Origin: Microbacterium hydrocarbonoxydans
GTDB taxonomy: Bacteria; Actinomycetota; Actinomycetes; Actinomycetales; Microbacteriaceae
Direction of reading: 5' to 3'
DNA: 64,000 bases
Assembly (NCBI RefSeq): GCF_000956475.1
Contig: NZ_JYJB01000009.1
Location: 372,001-436,000, forward strand
This document shows positions 35,664-43,819 of this stretch, in pieces. The notes below the pieces were generated by a model, which saw only the letters and a program-made list of their open reading frames with translations, did not search any database and was not told where the DNA came from. Position numbers and translations under genes: made by a program. Each line of letters starts with the position of its first letter. Position 1 is the stretch's first letter.

Positions 35664-37256
35664 CTACGCCTCGCTCGACACCTCAGCGAGCACCTGCGGC
35701 CAGCGCCGTTCGAGCACGCGCCCGCCGAGCACGCCGCCGCCCCAGATGGCCGCCGCGCCGATCACGAGACCGCAGCCGAGGCTCACCCAGCCGAGCGAGG
35801 GAGTCCAGAACGCGGCGATCGCGAAGCCGAGCGCGGGGGCGCCAAGGATCAGCGTGATCGGAGACATCACGGCCATCGCGATGAGCGACTGCACTCCGCC
35901 GGACGACCCGCGGCCGAACGGATTCGCCTCCGGCGCGGGTGCTCGGCCGGGGAGGAAGCTTCCGGCCCAGGCGCCGGCGCCGGCCGAGACCGCGCCGAGC
36001 CCGAGCGCTGCGCCGAGGCTGCCGGGCAGCAGGTCGAGGCGACCAGCGAGAATGCAGCTCGCGACGCACAGCACGAGCAGCAGCGGCACGGCGATGATGC
36101 CGAAGCCGAGCAGGCGCCCGTATCGGTCTGCCGAACCGCGCACACCCGTGTGGATGTGCAGGGCCACAGCGTCGTTGTCGTACGCGATCGCCATCTGGAT
36201 GATCGTGCCCGCAAGCAGGGCGTCGATCGCCGGCACGAGAGTGACGACGGGGCCGAAGCCGATCGACTCCTCCTGCATCCCGTTCATGAAGATGACGCCG
36301 ATGAGGATCGCAGGCAGGAACAGCATCATGACGACGTTCACGACCTGACGCGGGTCGCGGCGGAAGTAGCGCAGCGAGCGCGCAGCGATGGCGCCGACCG
36401 CGGTGGCGGGCAGCATCCGATCGATGAAGCCGCCAGAACGCACCCGTCCGCCGCCACTGGACTGGATCGGCGCGACCAGGCGTGCAGCCAGGAGCGCCCG
36501 CGCCGCGAACCACAGCGCGGCGAGAGTCACCAGAGCGATGAGCAGCCGCAGGCCCGCGGCGCCGATGTCGCCGGCGGCCACCGAGGCGGGCACTCCGAAG
36601 GACGCGGCCAGCGGCGTCCAGCCCAGCACGTCCGCGACGCCAGCGAAGGCCGCGCCGGCATCTCCGATCTCCCGTGCGGCCGTGAGCACCAGGTTGATCA
36701 GCAGGCCCGAGGATGCGGCGAGCAGCACGCCGATCGTCATGACGAGATCGCGGCTGCGTCGGCGAGCGAGCCAGCGCGCGAGCAGCCCGCTGAGCACGCG
36801 CGCGCCGAGCACGCAGGTGGCGAGGGCCAGCGGGATGATCAGCACGCCTGCCACGAGCGCGAGCGCGCTCACAGACCAGCCGAGCAGCATGAGCAGCAGC
36901 GCGAGAGTGGTGGCGAGACCGCCGATGGTCGTCGCGCCGGCGATCACCATGCCCGGAAGAAGCTGCCGGGCGGTCACGGGCAGCAGCGAGAAGCGCTCGG
37001 CTGCGAGAGAATCGTCGGCGCTCACGAGCAGCGAGCCGATCCACCATCCGCCCGTGATGACGGCGCCGGTGATCACCAGCACGGTCACGGCGGCGTCCGG
37101 CGCGGCGAACCTCGTTGCGACCAGGCCGACGGCGAGGAGCGCGAGGAAGCCGAGCGCCATCATGCCTGTGATGATCAGGGTGACGATCATCCACGGATTC
37201 CGTGCGAGCTGGTGGCCGAGCTGCCGCCAGCGCAGACTTACGAGGAGCGCAACCAT
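35664..37256 (-). CDS. ABC transporter permease (large, exporter type)
   Basis: 530-residue very hydrophobic protein, roughly 12 predicted membrane segments in two halves joined by SSGGGRVRSGGFIDRMLP around residue 280. It has no EAA loop, which points to an exporter or ABC-2-like class, not an importer. It follows the ATPase gene with a 19-base overlap, so the two should form one system. Cargo is unknown; in actinobacteria such pairs export peptides, drugs or lipids. Confidence 0.82.
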   Translation of the reverse strand: MVALLVSLRWRQLGHQLARNPWMIVTLIITGMMALGFLALLAVGLVATRFAAPDAAVTVLVITGAVITGGWWIGSLLVSADDSLAAERFSLLPVTARQLLPGMVIAGATTIGGLATTLALLLMLLGWSVSALALVAGVLIIPLALATCVLGARVLSGLLARWLARRRSRDLVMTIGVLLAASSGLLINLVLTAAREIGDAGAAFAGVADVLGWTPLAASFGVPASVAAGDIGAAGLRLLIALVTLAALWFAARALLAARLVAPIQSSGGGRVRSGGFIDRMLPATAVGAIAARSLRYFRRDPRQVVNVVMMLFLPAILIGVIFMNGMQEESIGFGPVVTLVPAIDALLAGTIIQMAIAYDNDAVALHIHTGVRGSADRYGRLLGFGIIAVPLLLVLCVASCILAGRLDLLPGSLGAALGLGAVSAGAGAWAGSFLPGRAPAPEANPFGRGSSGGVQSLIAMAVMSPITLILGAPALGFAIAAFWTPSLGWVSLGCGLVIGAAAIWGGGVLGGRVLERRWPQVLAEVSSEA

Positions 37257-38014
37257 GCCAGCGTCTCCGTTCCGAGGTCATGAGCGCCCACCAGCGACAG
37301 GAAGCGCTGCTGCAGGCTCATGCCCGCGCGCACCTCGTCGAGCGTGCCGTTCGCGAGCAGGCGCCCTTCGGCGACGATCGCGACGCGGTCGCACATCGAC
37401 TCGACCAGTTCCATGACGTGGCTCGAGAGCACCACGGTGCCGCCGCCGTTCACGAACGCCCTCAGGATCTGCCTGATGGTCTCGCCCGAGACCGGGTCGA
37501 CCGCTTCGAGAGGCTCGTCGAGGATCAGCAGCCGTGGTGCGTGGATGAGCGCGCAGGCCAGGCCGATCTTCTTGCGCATTCCGGCCGAGTAGTCGACCAC
37601 GAGCGTGCTGCCGGCGTCGGCGAGCCCCAGCGCGTCCAGCAGCTCGCCCGAGCGCGAGACGACGTCGGTCTCGGTCATTCCGCGCAGCAGTCCGGTGTAG
37701 CGCAGCAGCTCGGCGCCGGTGAGGCGATCGAGCATGCGGATGCCGTCGGGCAGCACGCCCATGAGCGCTTTGGCCGCGGCGGGGTTCTGCCACACGTCGA
37801 CGCCGAGGATCCATGCGGTTCCGGAATCGGGCCGCAGAAGCCCGGTGGTCATCGACAGTGTGGTCGTCTTTCCCGCGCCGTTGGGGCCTAGAAGGCCCAG
37901 CATCGTGCCGGCGGGCACGTCGAGGGAGAGATCGTCGACGGCGAGCTTCTGGCCGAACTGCTTGCGAAGGCCGCGGAGGGCCAGGACGGGAGGGGCCGCT
38001 GTCTGGTCGGTCAT
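37238..38014 (-). CDS. ABC transporter ATP-binding protein (exporter type)
   Basis: 258 residues. Walker A GPNGAGKTTT near residue 43, signature degenerate as YSAGMRKKIGLA (SAGM for LSGG, common in ABC-2 systems), Walker B LLILDEPLEAVDP and switch His in VVLSSHVME. The Q-loop position reads GVLPDG, without a Gln. Its layout matches drug/lipid exporters of the DrrA type. Overlap with the permease gene implies translational coupling. A perfect GGATGCC-type palindrome lies just upstream in the spacer toward the Trk genes. Confidence 0.9.
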   Translation of the reverse strand: MTDQTAAPPVLALRGLRKQFGQKLAVDDLSLDVPAGTMLGLLGPNGAGKTTTLSMTTGLLRPDSGTAWILGVDVWQNPAAAKALMGVLPDGIRMLDRLTGAELLRYTGLLRGMTETDVVSRSGELLDALGLADAGSTLVVDYSAGMRKKIGLACALIHAPRLLILDEPLEAVDPVSGETIRQILRAFVNGGGTVVLSSHVMELVESMCDRVAIVAEGRLLANGTLDEVRAGMSLQQRFLSLVGAHDLGTETLAWLRSS

Positions 38015-38035
38015 GACTTCATCCCATCACGGTGC

Positions 38036-38053
38036 CGGATGCCGCGGCATCCG
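38036..38053. repeat. 18-bp perfect palindrome around GGATGCCGCGGCATCC
   Basis: Located in the spacer between the TrkA-like gene stop and the exporter ATPase start, both on the minus strand. As a self-complementary 18-mer it can act in DNA or as an RNA hairpin. The same half-site recurs at several other sites of the window. Confidence 0.6.
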
Positions 38054-38097
38054 CCCTGAGGGGGATATCGCCGGTCTCGTCCTGCGTGCCGGCGAGA

Positions 38098-38769
38098 TTA
38101 CCGGTCGAGGGCGGCGAACCGCTCGATGTCGCTGTTCGTGCCCGACACGATGATGAGGTCGTGGTTCGTGACGATCGTGTTCGCCTCGGCGTAGCGGAAC
38201 GGCTTGCCGGGGCTCTTCACACCGACGACCGTGACCTTGTACTTGGTGCGGACGCCGGATTCGTTCAGGCGCACGCCGCGGATGAACTTCGGCGGGTACA
38301 TCTTCGCGAGCACGAAGTCGTCGTCGAAGCGGATGAAGTCCAGCATCCGACCGGAGACCAGGTGCGCGACACGCTCGCCCGCCTCGCGCTCGGGGTAGAT
38401 GACGTGGTTCGCGCCGACGCGAGCGAGGATCTTGCCATGCGACTGCGAGACGGCCTTGGCCCAGATCTGCGGGACCTTCAGGTCGACGAGGTTGGCCGTG
38501 ATGAGTACGGATGCCTCGATCGAGGAGCCGACCGCGACGACCGCCACCTGGAAGTCCTGGGCGCCGATCTGACGCAGCGCATCGATGTTCTTCGCATCTG
38601 CCTGCACCGTGTGGGTGACCCGGTCGGACCACTTCTGCACGAGCTCGAGGTTGTCGTCGATCGCCAGCACCTCGCGGTCGAGGCGGTCGAGTTCTCCGGC
38701 GCAGGCCGCGCCGAAACGACCGAGACCGATGACGAGGACGGGAGCGTCTCCGCGGAGGACTTCAACCAA
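38098..38769 (-). CDS. TrkA-type potassium uptake regulatory protein
   Basis: 223 residues: an N-terminal RCK/Rossmann domain (VLVIGLGRFGAACAGEL, then VLAIDDN and VQADAKNIDALRQIGAQD) that binds NAD(H) or ATP/ADP, and a C-terminal RCK-C domain (from ~135). It gates the TrkH-type channel encoded immediately upstream. The start is not ATG: TTG 38769 is favoured because GAAAGG lies seven bases before it, and it overlaps the trkH stop by 8 bases; TTG 38784 is the alternative. Confidence 0.9.
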   Translation of the reverse strand: MVEVLRGDAPVLVIGLGRFGAACAGELDRLDREVLAIDDNLELVQKWSDRVTHTVQADAKNIDALRQIGAQDFQVAVVAVGSSIEASVLITANLVDLKVPQIWAKAVSQSHGKILARVGANHVIYPEREAGERVAHLVSGRMLDFIRFDDDFVLAKMYPPKFIRGVRLNESGVRTKYKVTVVGVKSPGKPFRYAEANTIVTNHDLIIVSGTNSDIERFAALDR

Positions 38770-40192
38770 CGATCGGCCTTTCAACCGGCAGCGAGTAGTA
38801 CTGCGTCGTGGATGTCGCGGCGACTGCCGCGGCGAGAGTCACTGTACCAACGCGCCCCATGAAGATGGTGGCCGCCATCACGTAGGCTCCCGAATCAGGC
38901 AGGGATTCAGTCAGTCCCGTCGAGAGGCCCACTGTGGCGAACGCGGAGATCACGTCGAACAGCACGTGACTCATGTCGTCCTTGGTGATCTGGGCGATGA
39001 CGATCGTCGACAGCGCGACGATGGTCGCGCCCCAGGCGACGACGCTGAGCGCCACGCGCTGCACGTCGCTGGGGATGCGCCGACCGAAGGCCTCGACAGA
39101 CTGGCGGCCCTTCGCCTCGGACCACACGGCGATCGCGAGCACCGCGAGGGTCGTGACCTTGATGCCGCCGGCCGTGGACGCGGAGCCGCCGCCCACGAAC
39201 ATGAGCATGGATGCTGCGAGCAGCGATGATCCGTTCAAGTCGGACATGTCGATCACGTTGAAGCCGCCGGAGCGGGTCATCGCGGACAGGAAGAATGCCT
39301 GGAACGTCGTGTCGACGGCATCCATCGATCCGAACGTCTTGGGATTGTTGTACTCGAGGATCACGAAGACCGCGGCGCCCATGAAGAACAGCAGCACCGT
39401 CGTCACGATCGTGAGCTTGCTGTGCAGCGACCACTTCTTCACGTGCCAGACGTGCTTGGCGAGGGTGTAGATGACCGGGAAGCCGATGCTGCCCAGGAAC
39501 ACGCCGGCCATGAGCAGGGTGAGTACGAGATAGTCGTGTTCGAACGCGGCGACTCCTCCGGCGTTCGGGGCGAAGCCGGTGTTCGTGAACGACATCGCCG
39601 CGTAGTAGGGCGCTTCCCACAGCGCGGCGATCGGGTCGACCTCCGCCATCACGAGCGCGGGGTAGAGCAGGACGGCGAGGACGCCTTCGATCACGAGGGT
39701 CGAGATCGCGACGGTCATCAGCAGCTGGCCGACTTCGCCGAGTCGCACGGTCTGGCTCTCGTTCACGACGCCGCCGTGCGCGCGCAGCGGGTTCGTGTCT
39801 CCCGCAGCCATCAGTTTGGCCCGAAGACCAAGGCGTTTGGAGATCAGCATGCCCATGAGCGACGCCAGGGTCAGAACGCCCAGTGCGCCGACGTTCACGC
39901 CGATGAACACCAGGACGTGCCCGAAGGGCGACCAGTGCGTCGCCATGTCGACCGTGGTGAGGCCCGTCACGCAGATCGTCGAGACCGCGGTGAACAGTGC
40001 ATCGCTGAGGTCGGTGAACTCGCCGCTCGCGGAGGAGATCGGCAGCCCGAGCAGCACGGTGAAGATCAGGATCAGCATCGCGAACACGACGATCGCGAAT
40101 CGCGACGGAGACGACGTGATGACATGCCGCGCGCGCCCTGCGAGATCCTCCAGCCGGCGACGCGGAGACGAGGAGGATGCGATGCCCGACAT
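38762..40192 (-). CDS. TrkH/KtrB-type potassium transporter
   Basis: 476-residue membrane subunit. Four MPM repeats with filter-like segments can be seen, e.g. FTAVSTICVTGLTTVDM, SFTNTGFAPN, TRSGGFNVIDMSDL and STGLTESLPDSG. It imports K+ (often with Na+) under control of the RCK subunit that follows. The start is ATG 40192 with AAAGGGGCGGG upstream; the open frame continues upstream to 41437 but only through antisense of the ArsR and cyclase genes. The first ~30 residues are basic and Ser-rich. Confidence 0.93.
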   Translation of the reverse strand: MSGIASSSSPRRRLEDLAGRARHVITSSPSRFAIVVFAMLILIFTVLLGLPISSASGEFTDLSDALFTAVSTICVTGLTTVDMATHWSPFGHVLVFIGVNVGALGVLTLASLMGMLISKRLGLRAKLMAAGDTNPLRAHGGVVNESQTVRLGEVGQLLMTVAISTLVIEGVLAVLLYPALVMAEVDPIAALWEAPYYAAMSFTNTGFAPNAGGVAAFEHDYLVLTLLMAGVFLGSIGFPVIYTLAKHVWHVKKWSLHSKLTIVTTVLLFFMGAAVFVILEYNNPKTFGSMDAVDTTFQAFFLSAMTRSGGFNVIDMSDLNGSSLLAASMLMFVGGGSASTAGGIKVTTLAVLAIAVWSEAKGRQSVEAFGRRIPSDVQRVALSVVAWGATIVALSTIVIAQITKDDMSHVLFDVISAFATVGLSTGLTESLPDSGAYVMAATIFMGRVGTVTLAAAVAATSTTQYYSLPVERPIVG

Positions 40193-40294
40193 CCCGCCCC
40201 TTTCGTCTGTTCCCTGCCGCCACTGCGGTCGCGCGGCCCGCCTCGGCGAGCCTTCGTCATGGTACTCCGTGCCAGGGGCGGCTAGCCTGATCTC

Positions 40295-40711
40295 ATGACG
40301 GACATCTTCGACGTGATCGCAGACGGTACGAGGCGCGACATCCTCCAGCTCCTTCTGCGCCGTGCCGAAGAGGGAGACGCCGGCACCAGCGTCGGCCAGA
40401 TCGTGGCCGAGCTCGGCATCAGCCAGCCGACGGTCTCGAAGCACCTCAAGGTCCTGCGCGAAGCGGAGCTCGTGAACGTCCGCGAAGACGGGCAGCGACG
40501 GTTCTACAGCCTGTCGGTCGAGCCGCTGTCGGTCGTCGACGACTGGCTGGTGCCCTTCCTCGTCGACGCGTACGGAGACGCGGCTCCCGACATCGCCTAC
40601 CTGTCGCAGCCGCTGCCCGACAGTGCTGCGCACGCTGCCGAGGTCGTCGGTCGCGCCGCGGCATCGGCCAAGCACGTCGTCGCGAACGCCTTCAAGCGCC
40701 TCGGCGGCTGA
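40295..40711 (+). CDS. ArsR/SmtB-like helix-turn-helix regulator
   Basis: 138 residues with a winged helix in the first ~75: DGTRRDILQLLL, then VGQIVAELGISQPTVSKHLKVLREAELV with recognition helix SQPTVSKHLKVL. No metal-binding Cys motif (CxC or similar) is seen, so it is not a classic metal sensor. The C-terminal ~55 residues are Ala-rich and may mediate dimerisation. It is divergent from trkH, separated by about 100 bases, and could regulate it, the downstream cyclase gene, or neither. Confidence 0.82.
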   Translation: MTDIFDVIADGTRRDILQLLLRRAEEGDAGTSVGQIVAELGISQPTVSKHLKVLREAELVNVREDGQRRFYSLSVEPLSVVDDWLVPFLVDAYGDAAPDIAYLSQPLPDSAAHAAEVVGRAAASAKHVVANAFKRLGG

Positions 40712-40750
40712 AGGCCGCGGCGGCTCAGCCGCCTTTGCCATGATGTGGTG

Positions 40751-41680
40751 ATGACGACGCCACCCCTTCAGCACCGCGCGCACTTCGACTTCTCGATCTC
40801 CTTCGCCAACGGCGGCGGGCTGCACGGCGAGGGGTTCAGGCTCGATCTTCCTCGCCCCGAGCTCGGTTCCGACGAGATCGGGATTCTTCTCGTGAAGCAC
40901 CTCGGCCTCGCCCTGGTGAGCGACATGGAGATCCGCGGTCTCCGCATCGTGCAGGAGCAGCACAGGGGGAGCAGGGGAGCGGATGCCGCGGCCCCCGTTC
41001 CCGGTCGCGTGATCGACCTGAGCCATCCGATCGAAGCCGGCCTGGTCACGTACCCCGGCCTCCCGGTGCCGATCATCACGCCGCATCTGACGCGCGAGGA
41101 CTCGCGTGCCAAGTACGCCCCCGGCACCGAGTTCGCGATGGACATCATCACGATGATCGGCAACACCGGCACCTATCTGGATGCGCCGTACCACCGCTAC
41201 GAGGAGGGTGGTGACCTCGCCTCGCTCGATCTGAGCACCCTTGTCGACGTGCCCGCCGAGGTGTTCCACCTGCGCGACTCGTGGAGCGCCGACCATCGCG
41301 GGATCGACGCGGTGGCCCTCGCCGATCGCGATCTCGCCGGCAGTGCCGTCCTGCTCGATACCGGGTGGAGCAGTCGCTTCGGCACGCCGGAGTATGCGGT
41401 CGGTGCGCCGTTTCTCACCGAGGGCGGAGCCCGGCACCTCGTGGAGGCGGGCGTGCAGATCGTCGGAATCGACTCACTGAACATCGACGACACCGAGAGT
41501 GGAGGGGAGCGGCCGGCGCACAGCATCCTGCTCGCCGCGGGTGTGCACGTGGTGGAGCATCTGACGAATCTCGAGGCCGTGCCCGCGCGCGGGGCCCGCT
41601 TCACGGCGGCACCTCCCGCCATACGAGGATTCGGTACTTTCCCCGTGCGCGCCTTCGCCACCGTGTCCACGTCCCACTGA
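40751..41680 (+). CDS. cyclase-family protein with extra N-terminal domain
   Basis: 309 residues. The C-terminal ~230 (from VIDLSHPIEAGLVTYPG) belong to the kynurenine formamidase/cyclase superfamily. The usual metal motif HxGTHxDAPxH is here NTGTYLDAPYH, so two of the His ligands are replaced by Asn and Tyr, a variant of the family whose chemistry is not established. The first ~75 residues (FDFSISFANGGGLHGEGF onward) are an extra domain I do not recognise. ATG 40751 is taken; two GTG codons lie just upstream. Catalytic activity is uncertain. Confidence 0.75.
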   Translation: MTTPPLQHRAHFDFSISFANGGGLHGEGFRLDLPRPELGSDEIGILLVKHLGLALVSDMEIRGLRIVQEQHRGSRGADAAAPVPGRVIDLSHPIEAGLVTYPGLPVPIITPHLTREDSRAKYAPGTEFAMDIITMIGNTGTYLDAPYHRYEEGGDLASLDLSTLVDVPAEVFHLRDSWSADHRGIDAVALADRDLAGSAVLLDTGWSSRFGTPEYAVGAPFLTEGGARHLVEAGVQIVGIDSLNIDDTESGGERPAHSILLAAGVHVVEHLTNLEAVPARGARFTAAPPAIRGFGTFPVRAFATVSTSH

Positions 41681-41698
41681 CCACACCGGTCACGTGGG

Positions 41699-41727
41699 TT
41701 TACACGCGTCTCAGCGACCCATAGAGT
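41699..41727 (+). promoter_or_regulatory. putative vegetative promoter
   Basis: -35 TTTACA (41699-41704), 17-base spacer, -10 TAGAGT (41722-41727), 27 bases before the ATG of the small helix-turn-helix gene. Placement and spacing fit a sigma-A promoter. Confidence 0.6.
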
Positions 41728-41754
41728 GTGCACATCGAGAAAGGGGTACGTGGG

Positions 41755-41946
41755 ATGCCCGAAGTACCTGACGTCCGGTTCCTCACGGTGGCTGAGGTCG
41801 CCGAACTCATGCGCGTGTCGAAGATGACCGTCTATCGGCTCGTGCACTCGGGGGAGCTGCCGGCGATCCGCTTCGGTCGCAGCTTCCGCGTGCCCGAATC
41901 CGCCGTGGCGGAGGCCCTGCAGAAACCGATCGCCGACGCGGGCTGA
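41755..41946 (+). CDS. small helix-turn-helix DNA-binding protein (excisionase/BldC-like)
   Basis: 63 residues, almost all of it a MerR-type helix-turn-helix: RFLTVAEVAELMRVSKMTVYRLVHSGELPAIRFGRSFRVP. Such mini-proteins include phage excisionases and the developmental regulator BldC of actinobacteria. No integrase or phage gene is nearby, so a chromosomal BldC-like regulator is more likely than an excisionase. The start is ATG 41755, with AAGGGG upstream; an earlier in-frame GTG (41728) is too close to the -10 box. Confidence 0.82.
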   Translation: MPEVPDVRFLTVAEVAELMRVSKMTVYRLVHSGELPAIRFGRSFRVPESAVAEALQKPIADAG

Positions 41947-41977
41947 TCGGCGAGCGCACAGGCGCGAAGGAGGCACC

Positions 41978-42475
41978 GTGGACGCCAGTACCTTCTATGC
42001 GCTCTTCTCCGCCACCTGTTTCACCCTCACAGGGCTCTGGTGGAACGTCGTGCGCGCCCGCACCGACTGGATGGCCGATACCGCGATTCGCCGCACCATC
42101 GGCGGTGTGTACCTGTCGTTCCTGCTGCCGGCGCTGATGGGTCTGTTCGCGCAGGTCGGCGGGACCGAGAGCCCGCTGATCTGGCGACTGTCGTTCGTCG
42201 TGATCTCCGTCGTGGGCGCGGTGTCGATGCTGCGCCTCGTCTCGCAGGCGCGCGGTGATCGCACCGCCCGCGCCATGCGGTGGACCCAGCTGGGCACGGT
42301 CGTCGTGTACGCCGCGATCGCGATCATCGGCGTCGCGCCCCAGCTCGCCGCACCGCTCGGACTCTCCGGGATCCAGGTCGGGGCACTGCTGCTGATCGTG
42401 CTGGTCGCGCTGGGTCACGCCCTCGTCTGGCGCTTCATGGTGACCGACGAAGCCGGGCGCGGCGGCGACGAGTGA
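41978..42475 (+). CDS. conserved hypothetical membrane protein
   Basis: 165 residues, about five hydrophobic segments (near 5-25, 42-62, 70-88, 103-122 and 128-150) with a short charged C-terminal tail (DEAGRGGDE). No recognised family or catalytic motif. The GTG start has GAAGGAGGC upstream. It lies 31 bases after the small helix-turn-helix gene and ends before the bS22 promoter, so it may be the second gene of a two-gene unit. Confidence 0.65.
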   Translation: MDASTFYALFSATCFTLTGLWWNVVRARTDWMADTAIRRTIGGVYLSFLLPALMGLFAQVGGTESPLIWRLSFVVISVVGAVSMLRLVSQARGDRTARAMRWTQLGTVVVYAAIAIIGVAPQLAAPLGLSGIQVGALLLIVLVALGHALVWRFMVTDEAGRGGDE

Positions 42476-42501
42476 GCGCGTACGAGAGCACCCCCGCGAT
42501 T

Positions 42502-42510
42502 TGCTAGACT
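42502..42510 (+). promoter_or_regulatory. extended -10 promoter of bS22
   Basis: TGC TAGACT, an extended -10 element, about 79 bases upstream of the bS22 GTG start. No good -35 is seen, as expected for an extended -10 promoter. Confidence 0.5.
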
Positions 42511-42588
42511 GTTCCGAGGCATTTTTCCGTGCCCGTACCCGGGTGTCCGCCACGTGCGACGCCCAGCCACTGACTTAGTGAGGTTTCC

Positions 42589-42687
42589 GTGGGTTCTGTC
42601 ATCAAGAAGCGCCGCAAGCGCATGGCGAAGAAGAAGCACCGCAAGCTGCTTCGCAAGACTCGCCACCAGCGCCGCAACAAGAAGTAA
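42589..42687 (+). CDS. 30S ribosomal protein bS22 (AURKAIP1/COX24 type)
   Basis: A 32-residue, extremely basic protein, MGSVIKKRRKRMAKKKHRKL and so on, ending RRNKK. It matches the actinobacterial small-subunit protein bS22, first seen in mycobacterial ribosome structures, related to the mitochondrial AURKAIP1/COX24 domain. The GTG start has GTGAGG upstream. It has its own promoter and a strong terminator directly behind, a compact monocistronic unit. It is easily missed by length filters. Confidence 0.92.
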   Translation: MGSVIKKRRKRMAKKKHRKLLRKTRHQRRNKK

Positions 42688-42701
42688 GCGGCCAGACACC
42701 G

Positions 42702-42731
42702 AGCGCCTGTCTCCGGACGGGCGCTTTGTGT
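42702..42731 (+). terminator. intrinsic terminator of bS22
   Basis: A 10-bp stem (42702-42711 with 42716-42725, one G-T pair), TCCG tetraloop, then TTTGTG. It lies 14 bases after the bS22 stop. This is the cleanest Rho-independent terminator in the window. Confidence 0.85.
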
Positions 42732-42768
42732 CTCTTGCCGCTGTTCGAACCCATCGCAGGAGTACGCC

Positions 42769-43071
42769 ATGAAGTCGATCACCGTCGCTGAGCTCGCCGC
42801 TCGCGAGAACACGCCGCTCATCGATGTGCGCGAGGCCCACGAGTTCGCCGCCGGGCACGTTCCTGGTGCGGTGAACATCCCGATGTCCGAGATCGGCAAC
42901 CGCCTCGAAGAGCTCCCCTCGGAGGCCTTCGACGTGATCTGCCAGATGGGCGGGCGCTCCGCCCGCGTGGTCGAAGCGCTCGAGGGGCGCGGATACGACG
43001 TCACGAACGTCGACGGCGGGACCGCGGAGTGGATCGCCGAGGGCCGCGAGGTCGAGGTTCCCTCGGCGTGA
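42769..43071 (+). CDS. single-domain rhodanese-like sulfurtransferase
   Basis: 100 residues: LIDVREAHEFAAGHVPGAVNIP (the CH2A region) and the active-site loop CQMGGRS with C58. The six-residue loop length is that of true sulfurtransferases. It would hold a persulfide and donate sulfur, or act on thiols. It is first of three tightly overlapping genes (rhodanese, glutaredoxin-like, Dabb); the next gene starts inside its stop (GTGA). This suggests a thiol or sulfane-sulfur pathway. Confidence 0.9.
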   Translation: MKSITVAELAARENTPLIDVREAHEFAAGHVPGAVNIPMSEIGNRLEELPSEAFDVICQMGGRSARVVEALEGRGYDVTNVDGGTAEWIAEGREVEVPSA

Positions 43072-43352
43072 CCACGCTGACGCTGATCGGCAAGCCCGAC
43101 TGCCACCTGTGCGACGTCGCATCCGAGATCATCGACACGGTGATCGCCGAGATGCCGGATGCCGCGGCCGAGAACATCGAGATCGTCGAGGCCTCGATCC
43201 AGGAGGACCCGGCCCTGTACGACCTGTGGTGGGAGAAGATCCCCGTCGTCCTGATCGACGGGGAGTTGCACGCGCACTGGCGCCTGTCGGCGGACCGACT
43301 GCGCTCAGCGCTCGAAGACGCCGTGGTCAGCGACATGAAGGAGACCAGATGA
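43068..43352 (+). CDS. glutaredoxin-like protein
   Basis: 94 residues. Redox pair C12-H-L-C15 in IGKPDCHLCDVA, and a cis-Pro region KIPVVLIDGE near residue 62. This is the DUF836-like/glutaredoxin 2-type short thioredoxin fold common in actinobacteria, which lack glutathione and use mycothiol. It starts at GTG 43068 in 4-base overlap with the rhodanese gene and itself overlaps the Dabb gene by 4 bases. Confidence 0.85.
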   Translation: MTTLTLIGKPDCHLCDVASEIIDTVIAEMPDAAAENIEIVEASIQEDPALYDLWWEKIPVVLIDGELHAHWRLSADRLRSALEDAVVSDMKETR

Positions 43353-43651
43353 GCATCCGTCACGTGGTGAGCTGGAAGCTCGCAGCATCCGATCCCGCCG
43401 TCCGTGCGGAGCAGGCCGCCGAGGTGGCGCGCCGGCTCAACGCGCTCGACGGGGTCGTGCCGCAGCTGCGATCCATCTCGGCCGGCGCCAACATGGCCTA
43501 CCCCGACGCCAACTGGGATGTGACCCTCGTGGCCGATTTCGACTCGATCGAGGCGCTCGAGCAGTACCAGGTGCACCCCGCGCACGAAGAGGTCGTGGCC
43601 TACGTGCGCTCGGTCGTGGGCTCACGGGTGGCCGTCGACTTCGAAGTCTGA
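43349..43651 (+). CDS. Dabb (stress-responsive alpha/beta barrel) protein
   Basis: 100 residues of the dimeric ferredoxin-like Dabb fold: IRHVVSWKL at the start, LRSISAGAN, DVTLVADFDSIEALEQYQVHP and HEEVVAYVRSVV. Members include stress proteins and a few small-molecule lyases; the function here is unknown. Translational coupling to the glutaredoxin-like gene suggests a shared task. It is last of the trio. Confidence 0.86.
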   Translation: MSIRHVVSWKLAASDPAVRAEQAAEVARRLNALDGVVPQLRSISAGANMAYPDANWDVTLVADFDSIEALEQYQVHPAHEEVVAYVRSVVGSRVAVDFEV

Positions 43652-43819
43652 GCTTCGCCGTGCAGGGCGAGGCGCGGCACGTGACCGAGACGACGGCTAC
43701 TTGCAACAAAAACGTAACCCGCAGACGCACTGTTCGGCCGTGACGGCCCCCGCGTGCGTGTCAAGATGAACACCTACCCGTTCGCGGGCGCGATCCGCCC
43801 CCGACTCCCAGGAGCTGAC

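Noticed and set aside
40193-41437. N-terminal extension of the TrkH-type protein by about 415 residues
   Set aside because: The stretch is antisense to the ArsR and cyclase genes and is not membrane-like. ATG 40192 with a good ribosome site starts the conserved part.
41755-41946. Prophage excisionase and integration site
   Set aside because: No integrase, phage structural gene or attachment repeat is near; the protein fits a BldC-like chromosomal regulator better.
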